From positions 812,501 through 876,500 of the forward strand of contig JAWNZC010000372.1 of the NCBI GenBank assembly GCA_035771165.1: a DNA stretch of 64,000 bases, given 5' to 3'. This DNA is from Paragorgia papillata (taxonomy: Eukaryota; Cnidaria; Anthozoa; Scleralcyonacea; Coralliidae). The translations under genes and the position numbers were made by a program. Positions 1-11,677 of the stretch are shown here, one piece after another (within the stretch, counting starts at the first letter, position 1; each line of letters starts with the position of its first letter). Under the pieces are notes generated by a model, which made no database searches, was not told the origin of the DNA, and saw only the letters and a program-made list of their open reading frames with translations.

Positions 1-26
1 GGAAATAATGTCAAGTGATAAACTAG

Positions 27-380
27 TCAAGTAGAAACACATTTACAATTCAATAAAAAATTACAATTGACGCAAAAAAGGTCTTTCAGATGGTTAATAC
101 AGGTAAGTTTATGAAGAAAGTAATTACGGAGTTTGCGTTTAGTAGTAGTTAATCTTAACGTGAAAGCATCAGAAGTACATGCAGGTGACATGGCAAGCTG
201 TTTGCAATCACTATCTAAGGCGTTAAAGAGAATTGAGGCGCTGTAGAGAAATATTCGTTTACTAGAATTAGTGCGCGGGTAAAGACTGAAGCTTAAGGTC
301 ATATAAGCAGGCTCTAGTACGAGCGTGTTGTCTAGTGGCAGATAAGAAATTGAACATAAACTTAAAAGACGGTGGAGCAT
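27..380 (-). pseudogene. Possible LINE 3'-end coding relic
   Basis: An open frame of 117 codons runs on the minus strand. Its middle (NSSKRIFLYSASILFNAL) resembles the C-terminal segment of cnidarian non-LTR reverse-transcriptase proteins, where a Lys/Arg-Phe-Tyr-Ser-x-x-x-Leu-Trp/Phe-Asn-x-Leu pattern is common after the RT domain. No RT motifs are present in the visible part, and the window edge cuts any upstream coding. It could equally be a chance frame. The identification is inference from one short motif. Confidence 0.3.
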
Positions 381-1013
381 TAGGATTGATTAGTATATTT
401 AATAGTAGAAGAAGCTTCCTAAACTTAATTAGATCTGTGTACATGTGGAAATACTTTAATAAATACAGGCAATCGTGTTTTGTTATTGCAAATTGTGTTT
501 TCTATCGGAGAATTGGATTGTGTTTTGACTTTTGTCTGTGACCAATGTGTTTCATAGACTTTAGATCTTACACTGCATGTGACAACCTGCGCATGTATAT
601 GATTGCAAAACACGTTCACCTACTATATATAGCACTGTGATTTTGCTGTAGCCCGAGTGAAAAAATAATTACAAAACTGTCAAAAAAGCTCAAAAGCACA
701 ACATAGTATAAGCCTACTCGGCTTTTTTCCTGCTCGTTATCTGTATTGTTATCTGTATTGGACTTCTTCATTGGACTTCTTCGGAGGAGCCAAATTAACT
801 GAGTTTGAATCCTTTATAATTTAATTTAAATAAAGCGCCAAACAAACTTTCAAATTAGTTATTATATAAATTAACTAACAACTTATACTTGAAATTCTAT
901 GTCCAAATGTAATTTACAATTTAACTCACCAGGGAAATTTGTTGGTTCGAATTTGATCTTTGTTATCCAAAGCTAACCCAACAAATGAAACGCCAACATG
1001 AATATCTAGAATA
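381..1013. other. Non-coding, nothing recognised
   Basis: AT-rich sequence without a convincing exon. It is probably intron of the Ig-type receptor gene whose last exon starts at 1259. Confidence 0.4.
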
Positions 1014-1185
1014 TAGTGTGCTGTGCTGTAGTGTCCTGTGCTGTGCTGTAGTCTACTGTGCTGTAGTGTGCTGTGCTGTAGTGTCCTGTGCTGTAGTGTG
1101 CTGTGCTGTGCTGTGCTGTAGTGTGCTGTGCTGTGCTGTGCTGTAGTGTCCTGTGCTGTAGTGTGCTGTGCTGTTGTGTGTTGTG
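1014..1185. repeat. GTGCTGTGCTGTA-type minisatellite
   Basis: Imperfect tandem array of CTGTG/CTGTA pentamers, with occasional GTCCTG variants. It lies directly upstream of the receptor's last exon, inside the intron. Its minus-strand translation (HSTAQ repeats) is spurious. Confidence 0.85.
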
Positions 1186-1258
1186 GTACGATGTGATGTG
1201 ATTTGGTTTGTTTTGATTTGAGTTTATTGGAATTGGTATTTCCCTTTCTCTTCTGCAG

Positions 1259-1506
1259 AAAAATCAATCTCTGACAAAAACAATGGTGAAACAGAATGGT
1301 ATATAGTTGTTATCACATTATTTTGTGGGATAGGTATTGGGATTATATTCTGTTACACTGTAATGTGGTTGTATCGACGAAGGAGAGATAGCAGAGATCT
1401 TCCTAAACCTTCTGAAGCACATGGGGTTTCTGAAACCCACGATAATCCTTCTGTCTATCAAGAATTCGATTTACAGCGAATGAATAAGGAAGATAATTAT
1501 CAGTAA
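1259..1506 (+). CDS. Last exon of an Ig-type membrane receptor: transmembrane segment and tyrosine tail
   Basis: The exon begins after a good acceptor (pyrimidine run, then TTCTGCAG) in phase 1. It reads a short juxtamembrane stretch ending NNGETEW, then a hydrophobic segment (YIVVITLFCGIGIGIIFCYT), then a basic stop-transfer run (YRRRRDSRD) and a cytoplasmic tail with NPSVYQEFD and EDNYQ before TAA at 1504-1506. Type I topology with tyrosine-containing tails is usual for Ig-superfamily adhesion molecules and receptors; the ectodomain exons lie left of the window. The acceptor phase equals the phase of the Ig exon donor at 12304, so both use the phase-1 exon modules common in Ig genes. Oddity: the frame continues open past the stop to a second TAA at 1597-1599 with another YQELD motif, so the stop may be secondary. 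The family call is inference from topology and tail; no Ig domain is visible in this exon. Confidence 0.75.
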
Positions 1507-1599
1507 TTGAGGAAGACTTCAAGACCCGTCAACCATAAGGAACCAACCGCTGAAGTTGAGTCTGGTTATCAGGAATTGGATATAAGTGTGGGGAAGTAA
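1507..1599 (+). pseudogene. In-frame continuation of the receptor tail beyond the TAA
   Basis: The same frame stays open for 30 codons after the TAA at 1504. It contains EPTAEVESG and YQELDISVGK, echoing the YQEFD motif upstream, and then stops at 1597-1599. This looks like the original C-terminus cut off by a nonsense change. Readthrough or a polymorphic stop are alternatives. Confidence 0.55.
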
Positions 1600-1659
1600 T
1601 GATGATAATAATTAGCAATCTTTAAATCGTGTTTAGACATGCCAGATAGTGGAATGAGA

Positions 1660-2898
1660 AAAAGTGATTTTGAAACGAAAATTAAGTCTGTCTTATTTCA
1701 AAGAAGTAACATCTTTTGCAGTTTTTCGTTTCCTTGCTTCGTTGTTGAGATATTTCAGTTTGTTTGATATGAAATTTCAATATATCAGTGACGTCAATGT
1801 GGATAGTAATTTATCGAAGAAGGTTATATCTGTGCTATTATCAAATATAATTACTTGAAAATTATACATGTCTGGTGTTCCTTCGAATTAATTTGGTTTG
1901 ATAATATAAAAGCTGTATAATCTTCTCTGATAAGTCATTATGCATGCACACGTGAATTTAAGATGTTTAACGGGATTTCAAAGTCCGAGTGCTTATTGAA
2001 AATGCGAGCCGAACGCGAGCATTTTTAATGGTAAAGTCCGACGTCGAGTGTTTGAACTCAAACATAGTAATTTACATATTTTCAAAGTCCTAGGACTTTG
2101 AAATATTTCAAAATGTCATCACGTGATCAGCTAATTAAACATTAATTTTTTTTGTCTTTGGTTCATGAATTATTAATGAGTTTGAGAAGTACTGTTTAAT
2201 AAACGAGCAGGAGTGTTTTATCAGATATAAAGACACGAGGGATGAAACACGAACTGCGAGTTTATTGAACGGCTTCAAAAACGAACCACTTGGTAAGTTC
2301 ATTGGCGTAGTAAGTTTGAAAAATAACCTTCTGTAAGCCGAGAAAATCAAAGCTAAAGTTTATGTAAATCAGGAGGTATTTTTATCACATATAAAGACAC
2401 TGATTAAACTTTAATTTCTTTTGAATTTTACTCATGAATTATTAATGAGTTTTTGAAGTAATATTTAAAACATGAGCAGCAGTGTTTTATCAGATTTATA
2501 TTTAAAATCTGATAAAACATGTACCGCGAATGTTTTAAATAGCTTCAAAAACAACCCATTTGGTAAGTTCATTGGCGTAGTAAGTTTGAAAGATAACGTT
2601 GTCTAAGCGGAGAAAATCAAAGCTAAAGTTTATGTAAATCAGGAGGTTTCTTTATCAGATATAAAACAACGGACATGGTCCTGATTTTCTTTGTGTTTTT
2701 TTACTCATGAATTATTAATGAGTTTTTGAAATATATAGTAAAGTCCTCCGTCTCGTATTTGAACTATTACTTAAAACAACTGAAATATCTCAACAGCGAA
2801 GCAAGGAAACCAAAAACTGCAAAATATGTTACTTTGTCATTTTAAGTGTTCTTTCAAATCAGACAAACTTAATTTTCTTTTCATAAGCACTTTAAGAG
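1660..2898. mobile_element. Foldback MITE (GACGTCA/TTGTTTGATATG family), split by inner repeats
   Basis: The left arm (about 1663-1800) and right arm (about 2778-2898) are reverse complements: a stretch around CGTTTCCTTGCTTCGTTGTTGAGATATTT on the left faces its complement on the right, and both end in AATTAAGTTTGTCTTATTT-like sequence. The centre is occupied by a separate tandem repeat. The same family recurs at 13918, 14680 and 61700. Confidence 0.7.
2133..2740 (+). repeat. Tandem duplication, unit about 270 bp
   Basis: TCATGAATTATTAATGAG occurs near 2163, 2431 and 2706. The first two units also share GGTAAGTTCATTGGCGTAGT and a segment ending AATCAGGAGGT. The third unit is truncated. Confidence 0.75.
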
Positions 2899-3921
2899 CT
2901 CAATTTCTAACATTTTTTACACTTAGTATAACATAAGATTTTTAAAACCACATTGCACGCATTGAAACACCAGTGAGAAGCAGGCATATAAGCACTTGTT
3001 AAGGGAACATTTGGGTAAAGTATTAATTGTCAATTTTACTCCATGCATTTTCTTTGATTTACGTTCTACTTAGACTGTTTATCTTATATGTAAATCAGTA
3101 TATTTTTGGCAAAAACTAAACATTTTATACCAATCTGTAGTCAAAAGTAACTACAACATGTATTTAAAACTATCATTTGCAAAATAGTTTTGGGGGAAAC
3201 TGGTTTGTGGTATTACAAAATTTAACACTATAAGTATTTATAGTTTGGAAAACCATATTAACCATGGTTACATAGTATGTGTTTCTAAGGTGAAACCATA
3301 TATATTTAAGTTTGTCGCGACGACAAAATCTCTTTTTTATTACTTAAAGTTTTAACTACAAAAACTTCAAACATTCGTGAGAACATAGCATGACAACGTT
3401 ACTATATTGGCATATACGATCGAGATTAGAATTAAGTCTGGTTTCTATTTGGTTGCGACTTAACGGTCAGGGTAGCCTGCGTGGCTGGCTATAGTTTTCC
3501 TATAATTTAAGTGTCTTGTTTACGCTCAAACCTTCATACACTTTATTATTATTATTATTATTATTATTATAAATCATCTTTATACAGGTTTACTTGTTCA
3601 GCTATACATAGAAGCTGTTATCCTACAAGGACCTGTGTTTTACATTAAAACTAAATATGTATGTAACTATGCTGAATTTTATTCTAAACAAATTAGAATA
3701 TATTTACATATGTTAAGATAAGATAAAAATCGAATTATTAAATTAGATAAAATAAGATGATCAAAACACTGGATTACATGCATACAATTAAAAATTAAAA
3801 ATACTACTTAAAATCCCTTTCTTAAATAAGATAAAACTGTTTTGATTACGAACATTTTTCGGTAGTTTGTTAAAAACTAAAGCTCCTTGAAAGCGGAAGC
3901 TTTTTTACCCCGATTCAGTTT

Positions 3922-4890
3922 TCATCTTTTCATCGGGATTGAAAGAGCAGAGTTATTTCCTCGAGTGTCGTAAGTGTGGTTCATGTTATGAAAATAATTA
4001 TCGAAGTAACTGGGACCAAGTTTGTTCATGCACTTAAATACCTCGATTAGAGCGTTTCTTTGAAATATTGTGTTAATGGAATCAGAGAGTGGTGGATTTT
4101 TCCTATCATCAATCAGCATTGCTTTACTACGAACAGCATCAAGTTTATTAATGTGTGTTGTTGGAAGACCGAGGTATAGTGTACAGCAGTAGGTCATTAT
4201 CGGCTCAATCATCGTTTTGTATATTGTTAATGCAACAGATGGTGAAATGCTATAACGTATTCGCTTTAATAGTTTTACTCTCGATGCGCACTTTTTATAA
4301 ATCTTTTGCATATGTTCGTGCAAAGTTAAATGTTTATCAAGATGTACACCGAGGTAGCGATAGCTTACACTTTCATTTACTGCTGTATGGTTCATGGCAA
4401 TGTTAATCTTCTCCATTCTCCTAAGTTTCTGCGACGTTCCAAAAAGTACAAACTCAGTTTTCCCCTTTTTAAGATTAAGGGAAAGACTGTTTTGAGATAA
4501 CCATCGAGCCATATTATCCAACTCCGAATTCAAAGTATTTTCGATAACTTTATGATCATTGTCAGCGAAATAAACAACAGTATCATCTGCATAAAGTAAG
4601 ATGTTTGCCTTTTTTAACACTTTGTCGATGTCATTTATTTGAATGGCAAAGAGAAGAGGGCCTAATATCGATCCTTGTGGTACCCCGTGGGTGATACCTT
4701 CAGCTTTTGATAACACACCATTGAATTTTACAACTTGCGTTCTGTTAAACAGATAGTCTTGGAACCAAAGAAGCTCATGATTTTCAATACCATAACATGG
4801 TAACTTTTCAAGAAGACACGAGTGTTGGACTGTATCGAAAGCTTTGCGGAGATCCAGGAACACAGTTCCTGTTGCTAAACTTCTGTCCAT
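3922..4890 (-). pseudogene. LINE reverse transcriptase, catalytic half
   Basis: A 322-codon open frame carries VFLDLRKAFDTVQH (motif A with catalytic Asp), HGVPQGSILGPLLF (motif B), ILLYADDTVVYF (the YADD catalytic box), SLNLKKGKTEFVLF (motif D) and YRYLGVHLDKHLTLHEHM (thumb region). These copy LINE RNA into DNA at the insertion site. The catalytic residues are intact, but the in-frame TAG at about 4891 and the missing N-terminus make the copy dead. The motif order and GVPQGSILGP favour the CR1/L2/jockey group over RTE or R2; the clade is inference. Confidence 0.9.
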
Positions 4891-4893
4891 GTT

Positions 4894-5196
4894 CTATCTA
4901 ATATCATCTACCAATATGGTCACTGCATGGTTAGTTGATCGTTTAGTTCTAAATCCATATTGGTTATTTGAAAGCATGCTATTTCCTTCCAGATACGTGT
5001 TTAGCTGAACATAAGCCACTCTCTCTGCAACCTTTGAGAATACGTTTAGTACAGAAATCGGTCTATAGTTGTCTAATACCGATCTTGAATCATTTTTATG
5101 GATAGGAGATATTCTTGCTTGTTTTTCTGATGTGGGAAATAGGCCATAATGTAAACTACAAAATTTAGCAATTTTGACATTAACATATTGATGCAA
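4894..5196 (-). pseudogene. LINE reverse transcriptase, N-terminal RT motifs
   Basis: About 100 codons include ISPIHKNDSRSVLDNYRPIS (RT motif 1) and NQYGFRTKRSTNHAV (motif 2). These are hallmark blocks of non-LTR retrotransposon RT domains. The frame ends at TAG (4891-4893 region) and resumes in the same frame, so a single nonsense mutation separates it from the next piece. The part upstream (endonuclease) is missing. Confidence 0.85.
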
Positions 5197-5257
5197 AACT
5201 CGATCAGAAAAAACAGTTACAATCGCGCATATCGATCACCTAACTGACTGAATAGAG

Positions 5258-5537
5258 AGCACGGGTGGCGTGTGCTGTTAGCGCGCTGCCTCTTCGCAAT
5301 AGTTAAGCCCGGTTGGACGGGGTTAGTACTTGCATGTGTGACCGCTTGGGAATGACCCCGTTGTCGAGCTTGGGACTCGTGTGAGTTGAGTTTAGTTGGT
5401 CTCTCCTGTGCTTCGAGGGTTTTTCACAGGGTACTCTTGTTTTCCTTCCTCCGTAAAACCAACACCTAGAGTCCTATTGTTATTTCTCCTGTACCGCTAG
5501 GTACAAATGTAAGGTAAGGTAAGGTAAGGTAAGGTAA
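5258..5537 (+). mobile_element. 5S-rRNA-derived SINE, copy 1
   Basis: The head resembles 5S rRNA with its internal promoter (AAGCCCGGTTGGACGGG, then GGTTAGTACTTG and TTGGGAATGACC). It is followed by a family body (GGTCTCTCCTGTGCTTCGAG, GTAAAACCAACACC) and a simple tail of AAGGT pentamers. Such SINE3-type elements are transcribed by RNA polymerase III and moved by LINE machinery. It directly abuts the LINE on one side and a hAT-like element on the other. Confidence 0.85.
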
Positions 5538-7093
5538 CAGGGGCGGATCTAGGAATATTTATACCTTAGTCAAATTTGTTGAAGTCCACATTTTTAGGGC
5601 ATGCGCCCCCCTGGGAAATTTTTTAAATTTGGGTCTCTGAAACGGCGTTTTCCGCACTCTGACAGCAATTTTGAGCACAATTTTAAAAGTCTTAAAACAT
5701 GTTTTTAATGGCGCCTTGTGCCCCAAAGTATGATGCACATTGCTACGTTACGTATATACGCATCATTCTTGTTTCTGAAATCTTATTTATAATTCTTTAT
5801 GTAATTTTATATATACTGCATGTCTAACAGGCCTTGGTTCGCGTCATTTGATACGCAACATATATAGCCACAGGCTAATGAGCTAATATTCATTTGCGCT
5901 TTGTTAGTATAAAATCAAATATCTCCGTCGACGATTTACTCCCTTATATCACGCTACTTTAACACCCGTGTGGTTCTCATTACCTACTCTAAAACTTATA
6001 AATTACGACTGTTTACCGAGTTCAAATGAGGACACAGATTTTACACAAATACAGGGAAAACCCTAACTTGCATGCTCGCAGCCAGACGTATTTTGAAATT
6101 GAAACCAAAACCCTGAATAAATTTAACAAATCTAGCAATCCTTTATCTCGTAGAACGACCATAAACACGGGAATAATGAATCGTGTTGTCAGATATTTCA
6201 GGTATCTCAAACTGCCTTTCGAAAGCGCAACAAAATAGCTGTCAGCTTGTAATTTCGAAAAACTTTTATCAGTATAGGCTGATAAATTCATAAACATTTT
6301 CGCGCTCCGAGACCAATTATGACCTCAAGAATTGAAAGCAATACAGCACTATTGCGTCGGACAGCTTCATAAACACCAATCATAATGAATATATGAAAAC
6401 ATTTAAAATTAAACTTGCCTTGGACTTTTTGAGCGAGAGAATGCCCTTCACGGCTTCACGTGTTGAGGTATTTATATTAGGTAAAGCAGTCTTGAGAAAA
6501 TATTCTTCTTTTGTTACCGAGAACTCGACAAACCACGACGCTTTCAGATGAAATCGATGCACATATTTGTCGCAACAACACCTTGTTGTTGCTTTTTAAA
6601 GTTGATCGCGCGCGATCAAATATGCTTGTAGAAGCCATGATCGAGGCAAACAGATCGCACACTTGGTGGCTGGCAAGTTAGTAAAGGTTCTACATAGCCA
6701 ATCAGATTGCTCAATTTGAGGTAAATCAGTCGAGATTTGGAGCAAGCCGTGTTCAACCAATGAGAATGGCTAAATCAGGTCAAATAAGTCAAAATGGCTG
6801 CCAGATGCGGCAAACCAATCAGTGCTCAGAATTTACCTTGTTTTGAGCAATCAGAGTGGCTAAAACGGGGTAAATAAGTCAAAATGGCTGCCAAATTCGG
6901 CAAACCTAATCAGTGCCACCAGGAGGTATAAATCGTCCGCGCACCTTCCCGCAAATGGTCTTGGTGACGAATTACATCTTCCGCAATTGTTCTCGCTGCT
7001 ATTACGTCGTTTTTAACCGGACTTTTTTTTGCAATCGCTATTTTTTTTACCTTAGTCGTCTGACTTATTTGACTAACGCTAGATCCGCCCCTG
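5538..7093. mobile_element. hAT-like non-autonomous element, CAGGGGCGGATCTAG ends
   Basis: The left end CAGGGGCGGATCTAG is mirrored by CTAGATCCGCCCCTG at the right end. Ends of this form are typical of hAT MITEs. The interior (about 1.5 kb) has no transposase-like frame. An 8-bp duplication is not evident: the left flank is a variable SINE tail and the right flank a palindrome. Confidence 0.75.
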
Positions 7094-7716
7094 TAACTAA
7101 TGTTGCTAAGGCTGATATTTGCCTATTTATCCTGAGTGCACGTGCAGGAGACAAAAAAACAACTCATCAAGGGTATTAGGGGGTTTAAGTGCATGAATAA
7201 AACAATGAGACTTGTTCGGGCAGAGCTGTAACCATAGAAATGTACATGCAACTCACCGTAGAGAATAAGTAATTCAAAGCGTTTTGTTTAAAATAATATA
7301 TTTAAGACTATATAGTCCTAAGTCCTAAGACTATAGTCCTAAGTCCTAGGACTATTGTCATAAGAACTAAGACTATCGTCCTAAGTCCTAAGAATATAGT
7401 GCTAAGTCCTGGTACTATAGTCCTAAGTCCTAAGACTATCGTGAGTGGGGGTTCTAAGTCCGGTGGTGTCGGTTGTGCTCTTTGCACCACCGCTGACGTA
7501 AGCATTTTAAAGTTATATGTTAATTTATTCATGATCATGTCAGCTGTGTTGATTTTGTATCCTAGCAACAAGGTACTTACTGTGGGCAGGAACGGGCATG
7601 CCCAACTAACGTCCATACTTTAGTGTACTGAGAGCATGCGCATTATTTTTTAATGCTCCCAATACGGTTGGTAAGTTTTTTACACATATATTCGCACATT
7701 TCGTTTAGAATTTTCA

Positions 7717-8020
7717 TTGCTCATTCACATTCGCATTTTTCTCATTCGCATTTTGCTCATTCACATTCGCATTTTGCTCATTCACATTCGCATTTTGCTC
7801 ATTCACATTCGCATTATGCTCATTGCGTGCGCATTTTGCTCATTCGCATTATGCTCATTCACATTCGCATTTTTCTCATTCGCATTATGCTCATTCACAT
7901 TCGCATTATGCTCATTGCGTGCGCATTTGGCTCATTCAGATTCGCATTGTGCTCATTTACATTCGCATTGTGCTCGTTTACATTCGCATTGTGCTCCTTT
8001 ACATTCGCATTGTGTTCCCT
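7717..8020. repeat. Tandem CTCATTCACATTCGCAT array, left arm
   Basis: Units of roughly 18-21 bp alternate CATTCGCATT and GCTCATT(CAC). A mirror array on the opposite strand lies at about 8090-8380 in the other arm of the palindrome. Confidence 0.85.
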
Positions 8021-8089
8021 TACGTCCCTTAAGTCCCGGGGACTTAAGGGTGTGAGGTTTATCTGAGTCTCGGGGACTTAAGGGACGTA

Positions 8090-8380
8090 AGGGAACACAA
8101 TGCGAATGTAAATTGGCGCAATGCGAATGTAAATGAGCACAATGCGAATGTAAATGAGCACAATGCGAATGTAAATGAGCACAATGCGAATCTGAATGAG
8201 CGAAATGCGCACGCAATAAGCATAATGCGAATGTGAATGAGCAAAATGCGCAAGCATAATGAGCATGATGCGAATGTGAATGAGCATAATGCGAATGAGA
8301 AAAATGCGAATGTGAGTGAGCATAATGCGAATGAGCAAAATGCGCACGCAATGAGCATAATGCGAATGTGAATGAGCAAT
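8090..8380. repeat. Tandem AATGCGAATGTGAATGAG array, right arm
   Basis: Reverse-complement counterpart of the 7717-8020 array, with similar but not identical unit order. Confidence 0.85.
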
Positions 8381-9020
8381 GAAAATTTTAAACGAAATGT
8401 GCGAATATGTCTAAAAAACTTACCAACCGTATGTGGGAGCATTAAAAAATAATGCGCATGCTCTCAGTACACTACAGTATGACGTTAGTTGGGCATGCCC
8501 GTTCATTCCCACAGTAAGTACCTTGTTGCTAGGATACAAAATCAACACAGCTGACATGAATAAATTAACATATAACTTTAAAATGCTTACGTCAGCGGTG
8601 GTGCAAAGAGCACAACCGACACCACCGGACTCAGAACCCCCACTCACGATAGTCTTAGGACTTAGGACTATAGTACCAGGACTTAGCACTATAGTCTTAG
8701 GACTTAGGACCATAGTTTTAGTTCTTAGGACAATAGTCTTAAGACTTAGGACTATATAGTCTTAAATAAATTATTTTAAACCAAACGCTTTGAATTACTT
8801 ATTCTCTACGGTGAGTTGCATGTACATTTCTATGGTTACAGCTCTGCCCGAACAAGTCTCATTGTTTTATTCATGCACTTAAACCCCCTAATACCCTTGA
8901 GTTTTTTTTGTCTCCTGCACGTGCACTCAGGATAAATATGCAAATATCAGCCTTAGCAACATTAGTTAACGTTAATAAAGTAGCCGTGTCAGCCGTTTAA
9001 TCCCTGACAGTTTATATTCT

Positions 9021-10020
9021 GGCAAACCCAGTGAACTCTATATAAAGACTGGAACGATACCTCCATACGGTCGGCCCTATGATTGGATGAAGCCAAACTT
9101 CCGGCTGCTGGGGGAAAGCCATGAACGTCTGACCAACGTCCAAGGAGCGGTAGAAAACAGACAATGGCCCAGCGAGAATTTTTTATTTTTTTGTAGTTGA
9201 ACTTCTTTTGAATTGATATAACGAAGTCAGTATGTATTAGAATCATTGTCCTTTCTGTCTGAGGTATGTTTTCTGGCAAAAATAGATTGAAGCAGGAAAT
9301 ATATTGCCAAACGAAAGCAAAATTTTGCTTGGATTGATGGAAACTCCTGACGAAAATTCAGGTTATATTTAGTATTTATTCGTCTTTATTTTATGAATTC
9401 TTGCAATCCTGTCGAGCTGTGCCTTTGCTCTTATGAATAGTTTCCTCATACCTTTTGAATCATTGTAAGACCACATATATTTTTTATCTTTGATGCCTTT
9501 AAAACACTGTCGGTTCGTATTTCTGTGTTTTGTTCGATTTTTTGACTGTTCAGAAAATTTAATATTTATGGTTTTTATTGATCATGTCAGCATCCATATG
9601 CTCGACAGATTATAGCCACTAGATTTCAGTAGGCTTTAGCCCTGATTAATGCTATCTTTATTCGATTCAAGATAGTTCATAGACTTTTTTCTGGACTTTT
9701 GATACCTCAACTGACTCAACACTTGGAGCTGCCCTACAAAAAATCAAGAGATCCGCGCGGTTTCGGACTCAAAATGTGTTTTTTTTGTCAAATATTCAAG
9801 CTACGTTTTTGCTGCTAAAAGCCTTTAGAAGAAGTATCTATTACTGTAGCATGTTTGCATTTCTTTGTAATTGGTTCATGACAAAATATAACTTAAAAAA
9901 TAAAGATTTTCTTGCATTTAAAGAGGACTGGGGCCGCCCTGCATGTCAGCCTCCATGACGGCTTCAAAATTTGGTTTGTAGGTATTGTTCCAGTCCTTAT
10001 ATAGAGTTCACTGGGCAAAC
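9021..10020. mobile_element. Putative 1.0-kb TIR element
   Basis: GGCAAACCCAGTGAACTC with TATATAAAGACTGGAAC at the left is matched by the reverse complement at 9980-10020 (ATTGTTCCAGTCCTTATATA, then GAGTTCACTGGGCAAAC). The TIR is about 40 bp. No transposase is seen inside. The ends resemble those of the element at 47297-48430. Confidence 0.6.
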
Positions 10021-11081
10021 CCCTCTGAAGAAAATGTTTCAATGTCTTTCGAACAGCTTACCGAACGGTTTCTTCATCCAAGGCATCATTTACTCTATCC
10101 AGCTAAGGTTAGGGGGAAGCTAGAATAATTTACACACTCTTCGCTTGCCAAACTAACAACAGGACTATCTTCAACAGGTTGATTAACTGTGTTTTCTTCA
10201 AATACGATAACACTTTTGACTATTCTTTTTGATTTTTTGGACCAAGAAATAAATATTTTAAACTGAATACTTTGAATTCTGCCTTATGAGACGACGCGAC
10301 GATGTACATTCTCCATGGTTACACCAACGCCTCGCCTAAACACAGCTGGCATGAATAAATTAACATAAAACCTTAAAATGCTTCAAGAGCACCACCGGCA
10401 CCACCGGACTCATAACCCCTCTTCCCTATACTACTAGTATTTAACACTGAATTTCGAATTTTATACTTCCGTAGTCCAACAACCCATGCAGTTGTTTAAT
10501 GTTGACTCCGGAAATACTTCACTTTCAGCTCGCTCTGTTTTGTTCGGAGATATACGTTAAACCATGTTTGGACACATCTAACCGAAAAATTATTATTAAC
10601 ACATGCATTTATAAATGTAGATTCAGAGCTTGCCGACGGCATTAGATTATAATGTAAACTAGAAATTACTATCGCAAGTGAAGTGCTGCACACACACACA
10701 CACACACACATACATACCTACATGCTAAACCTTATGGGGGCCTATGTAAAATAACTTGCACAGAAGTCGTAATGAGGACCTATGTAAAAAAAACTTGCAA
10801 ACCGTTCTGTGGGGACTTATTCAAAGGTTATATTCAATGGGGTTTTTTGTAACATGCATTGTGAAGATTTAGTATTTAGGAAAGCTAACAAAGCTAAATT
10901 TACGGTCTTTATATAGCATGCGAATGACATAGTTTCATTCATAATGCATTATTTCTTTAAAAATCTATTTTACTGGTTACTACATTAATAAACACATATG
11001 TTTACGTTTGGTATAAAAAGACATTATTGTCAACTCGGCAATTTAGTCAGGTTTTGTAAATCCTTTTTAGTAGTTTTATTC
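10021..11081. other. Non-coding, one CA microsatellite
   Basis: Mostly unassigned AT-rich DNA. A pure CA dinucleotide run lies at about 10689-10711. No exon is supported. Confidence 0.5.
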
Positions 11082-11351
11082 ATATATAATTTAAATTGTT
11101 TGTGGATACACAATGAAAATTATTTAACCGCTAAGCTTTTGCTCCGCTAATACTCGAGACTTCATCAGAGCATATAAGTGAATGTTGGCTACGACAAATA
11201 CTCGCGCAAGTAATTGTCACTGGTAATAAGTGACTCTTCTTTCCAATTTATCCTGTGGTCTTGCTCAATGGAATGCTTGATTTCTCCAACGTTGATTTCT
11301 CAGTTTGGAATTTAGAGCAACATGCACGCCTTTTGTTCTCGGCAACGCCCT

Positions 11352-11480
11352 CCGTTGCTCAGTGGTCAGAGCATTGCACTAGAATCGCAAGGTCGTAGTT
11401 TCATTTCCTGCCGGAAGGCCTGTGTCGTTGCATTTTTCGCAACTGGTCCCGGTTTGGTCCTAAAATATATATATTCTACA
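11352..11480 (+). mobile_element. tRNA-derived SINE fragment
   Basis: GCTCAGTGGTCAGAGCATT fits a pol III A box and GGTCGTAGTTTCATTTCC fits a degenerate B box at tRNA spacing. The body after it is short. It lies inside the 11082-11746 element. Confidence 0.6.
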
Positions 11481-11539
11481 CTCACCCTTCACCCAAGATC
11501 CTTGTTCTTATACGCTCTGATGAAGTCTCGAGTATTAAG

Positions 11540-11677
11540 CCGGTTTTCCATTAGGCGTAATTTTTCGCGCGGAGCGGAATTTTTCTTTGTCTTTTCTAAT
11601 TAGTTCCACCCGAGAAATCACAAGACAAAGAAAATATCCGCTCCGCGCGCAAAATTCCGCTTCGTGGAAAACAGGTT
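11540..11677. mobile_element. Small palindromic MITE
   Basis: CGGTTTTCCATTAGGCG and CGCGCGGAGCGGAATTTTTC at the left are mirrored by GCTCCGCGCGCAAAATTCCG and GTGGAAAACAGG at the right. Confidence 0.65.

Larger units (their letters stand above)
3543..5210 (-). mobile_element. 5'-truncated CR1/L2/jockey-type LINE
   Basis: On the minus strand a non-LTR reverse-transcriptase is 5'-truncated at about 5210 and ends in an ATT microsatellite tail at 3543-3570. It includes the two coding pieces listed separately and a 3' non-coding part of about 350 bp. A 5S SINE follows almost directly at its broken 5' end. Confidence 0.85.
7094..8969. mobile_element. 1.88-kb foldback palindrome
   Basis: The left arm (7094-8041) and right arm (8069-8969) are near-perfect reverse complements around a 27-nt loop. 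Arms end AACTAATGTTGCTAAGGC / GCCTTAGCAACATTAGTT. Each arm contains an array of AGTCCTAAG-type units and an array of CTCATTCACATTCGCAT units. No coding is credible: all long frames are repeat translations. Confidence 0.9.

Noticed and set aside
7717..8380. CRISPR array
   Set aside because: Units are tandem without unique spacers and the DNA is eukaryotic.
7653..8442. His/Ser/Ile-rich frames on both strands
   Set aside because: Repeat translations of the arrays within the 1.88-kb palindrome, open in several frames at once.
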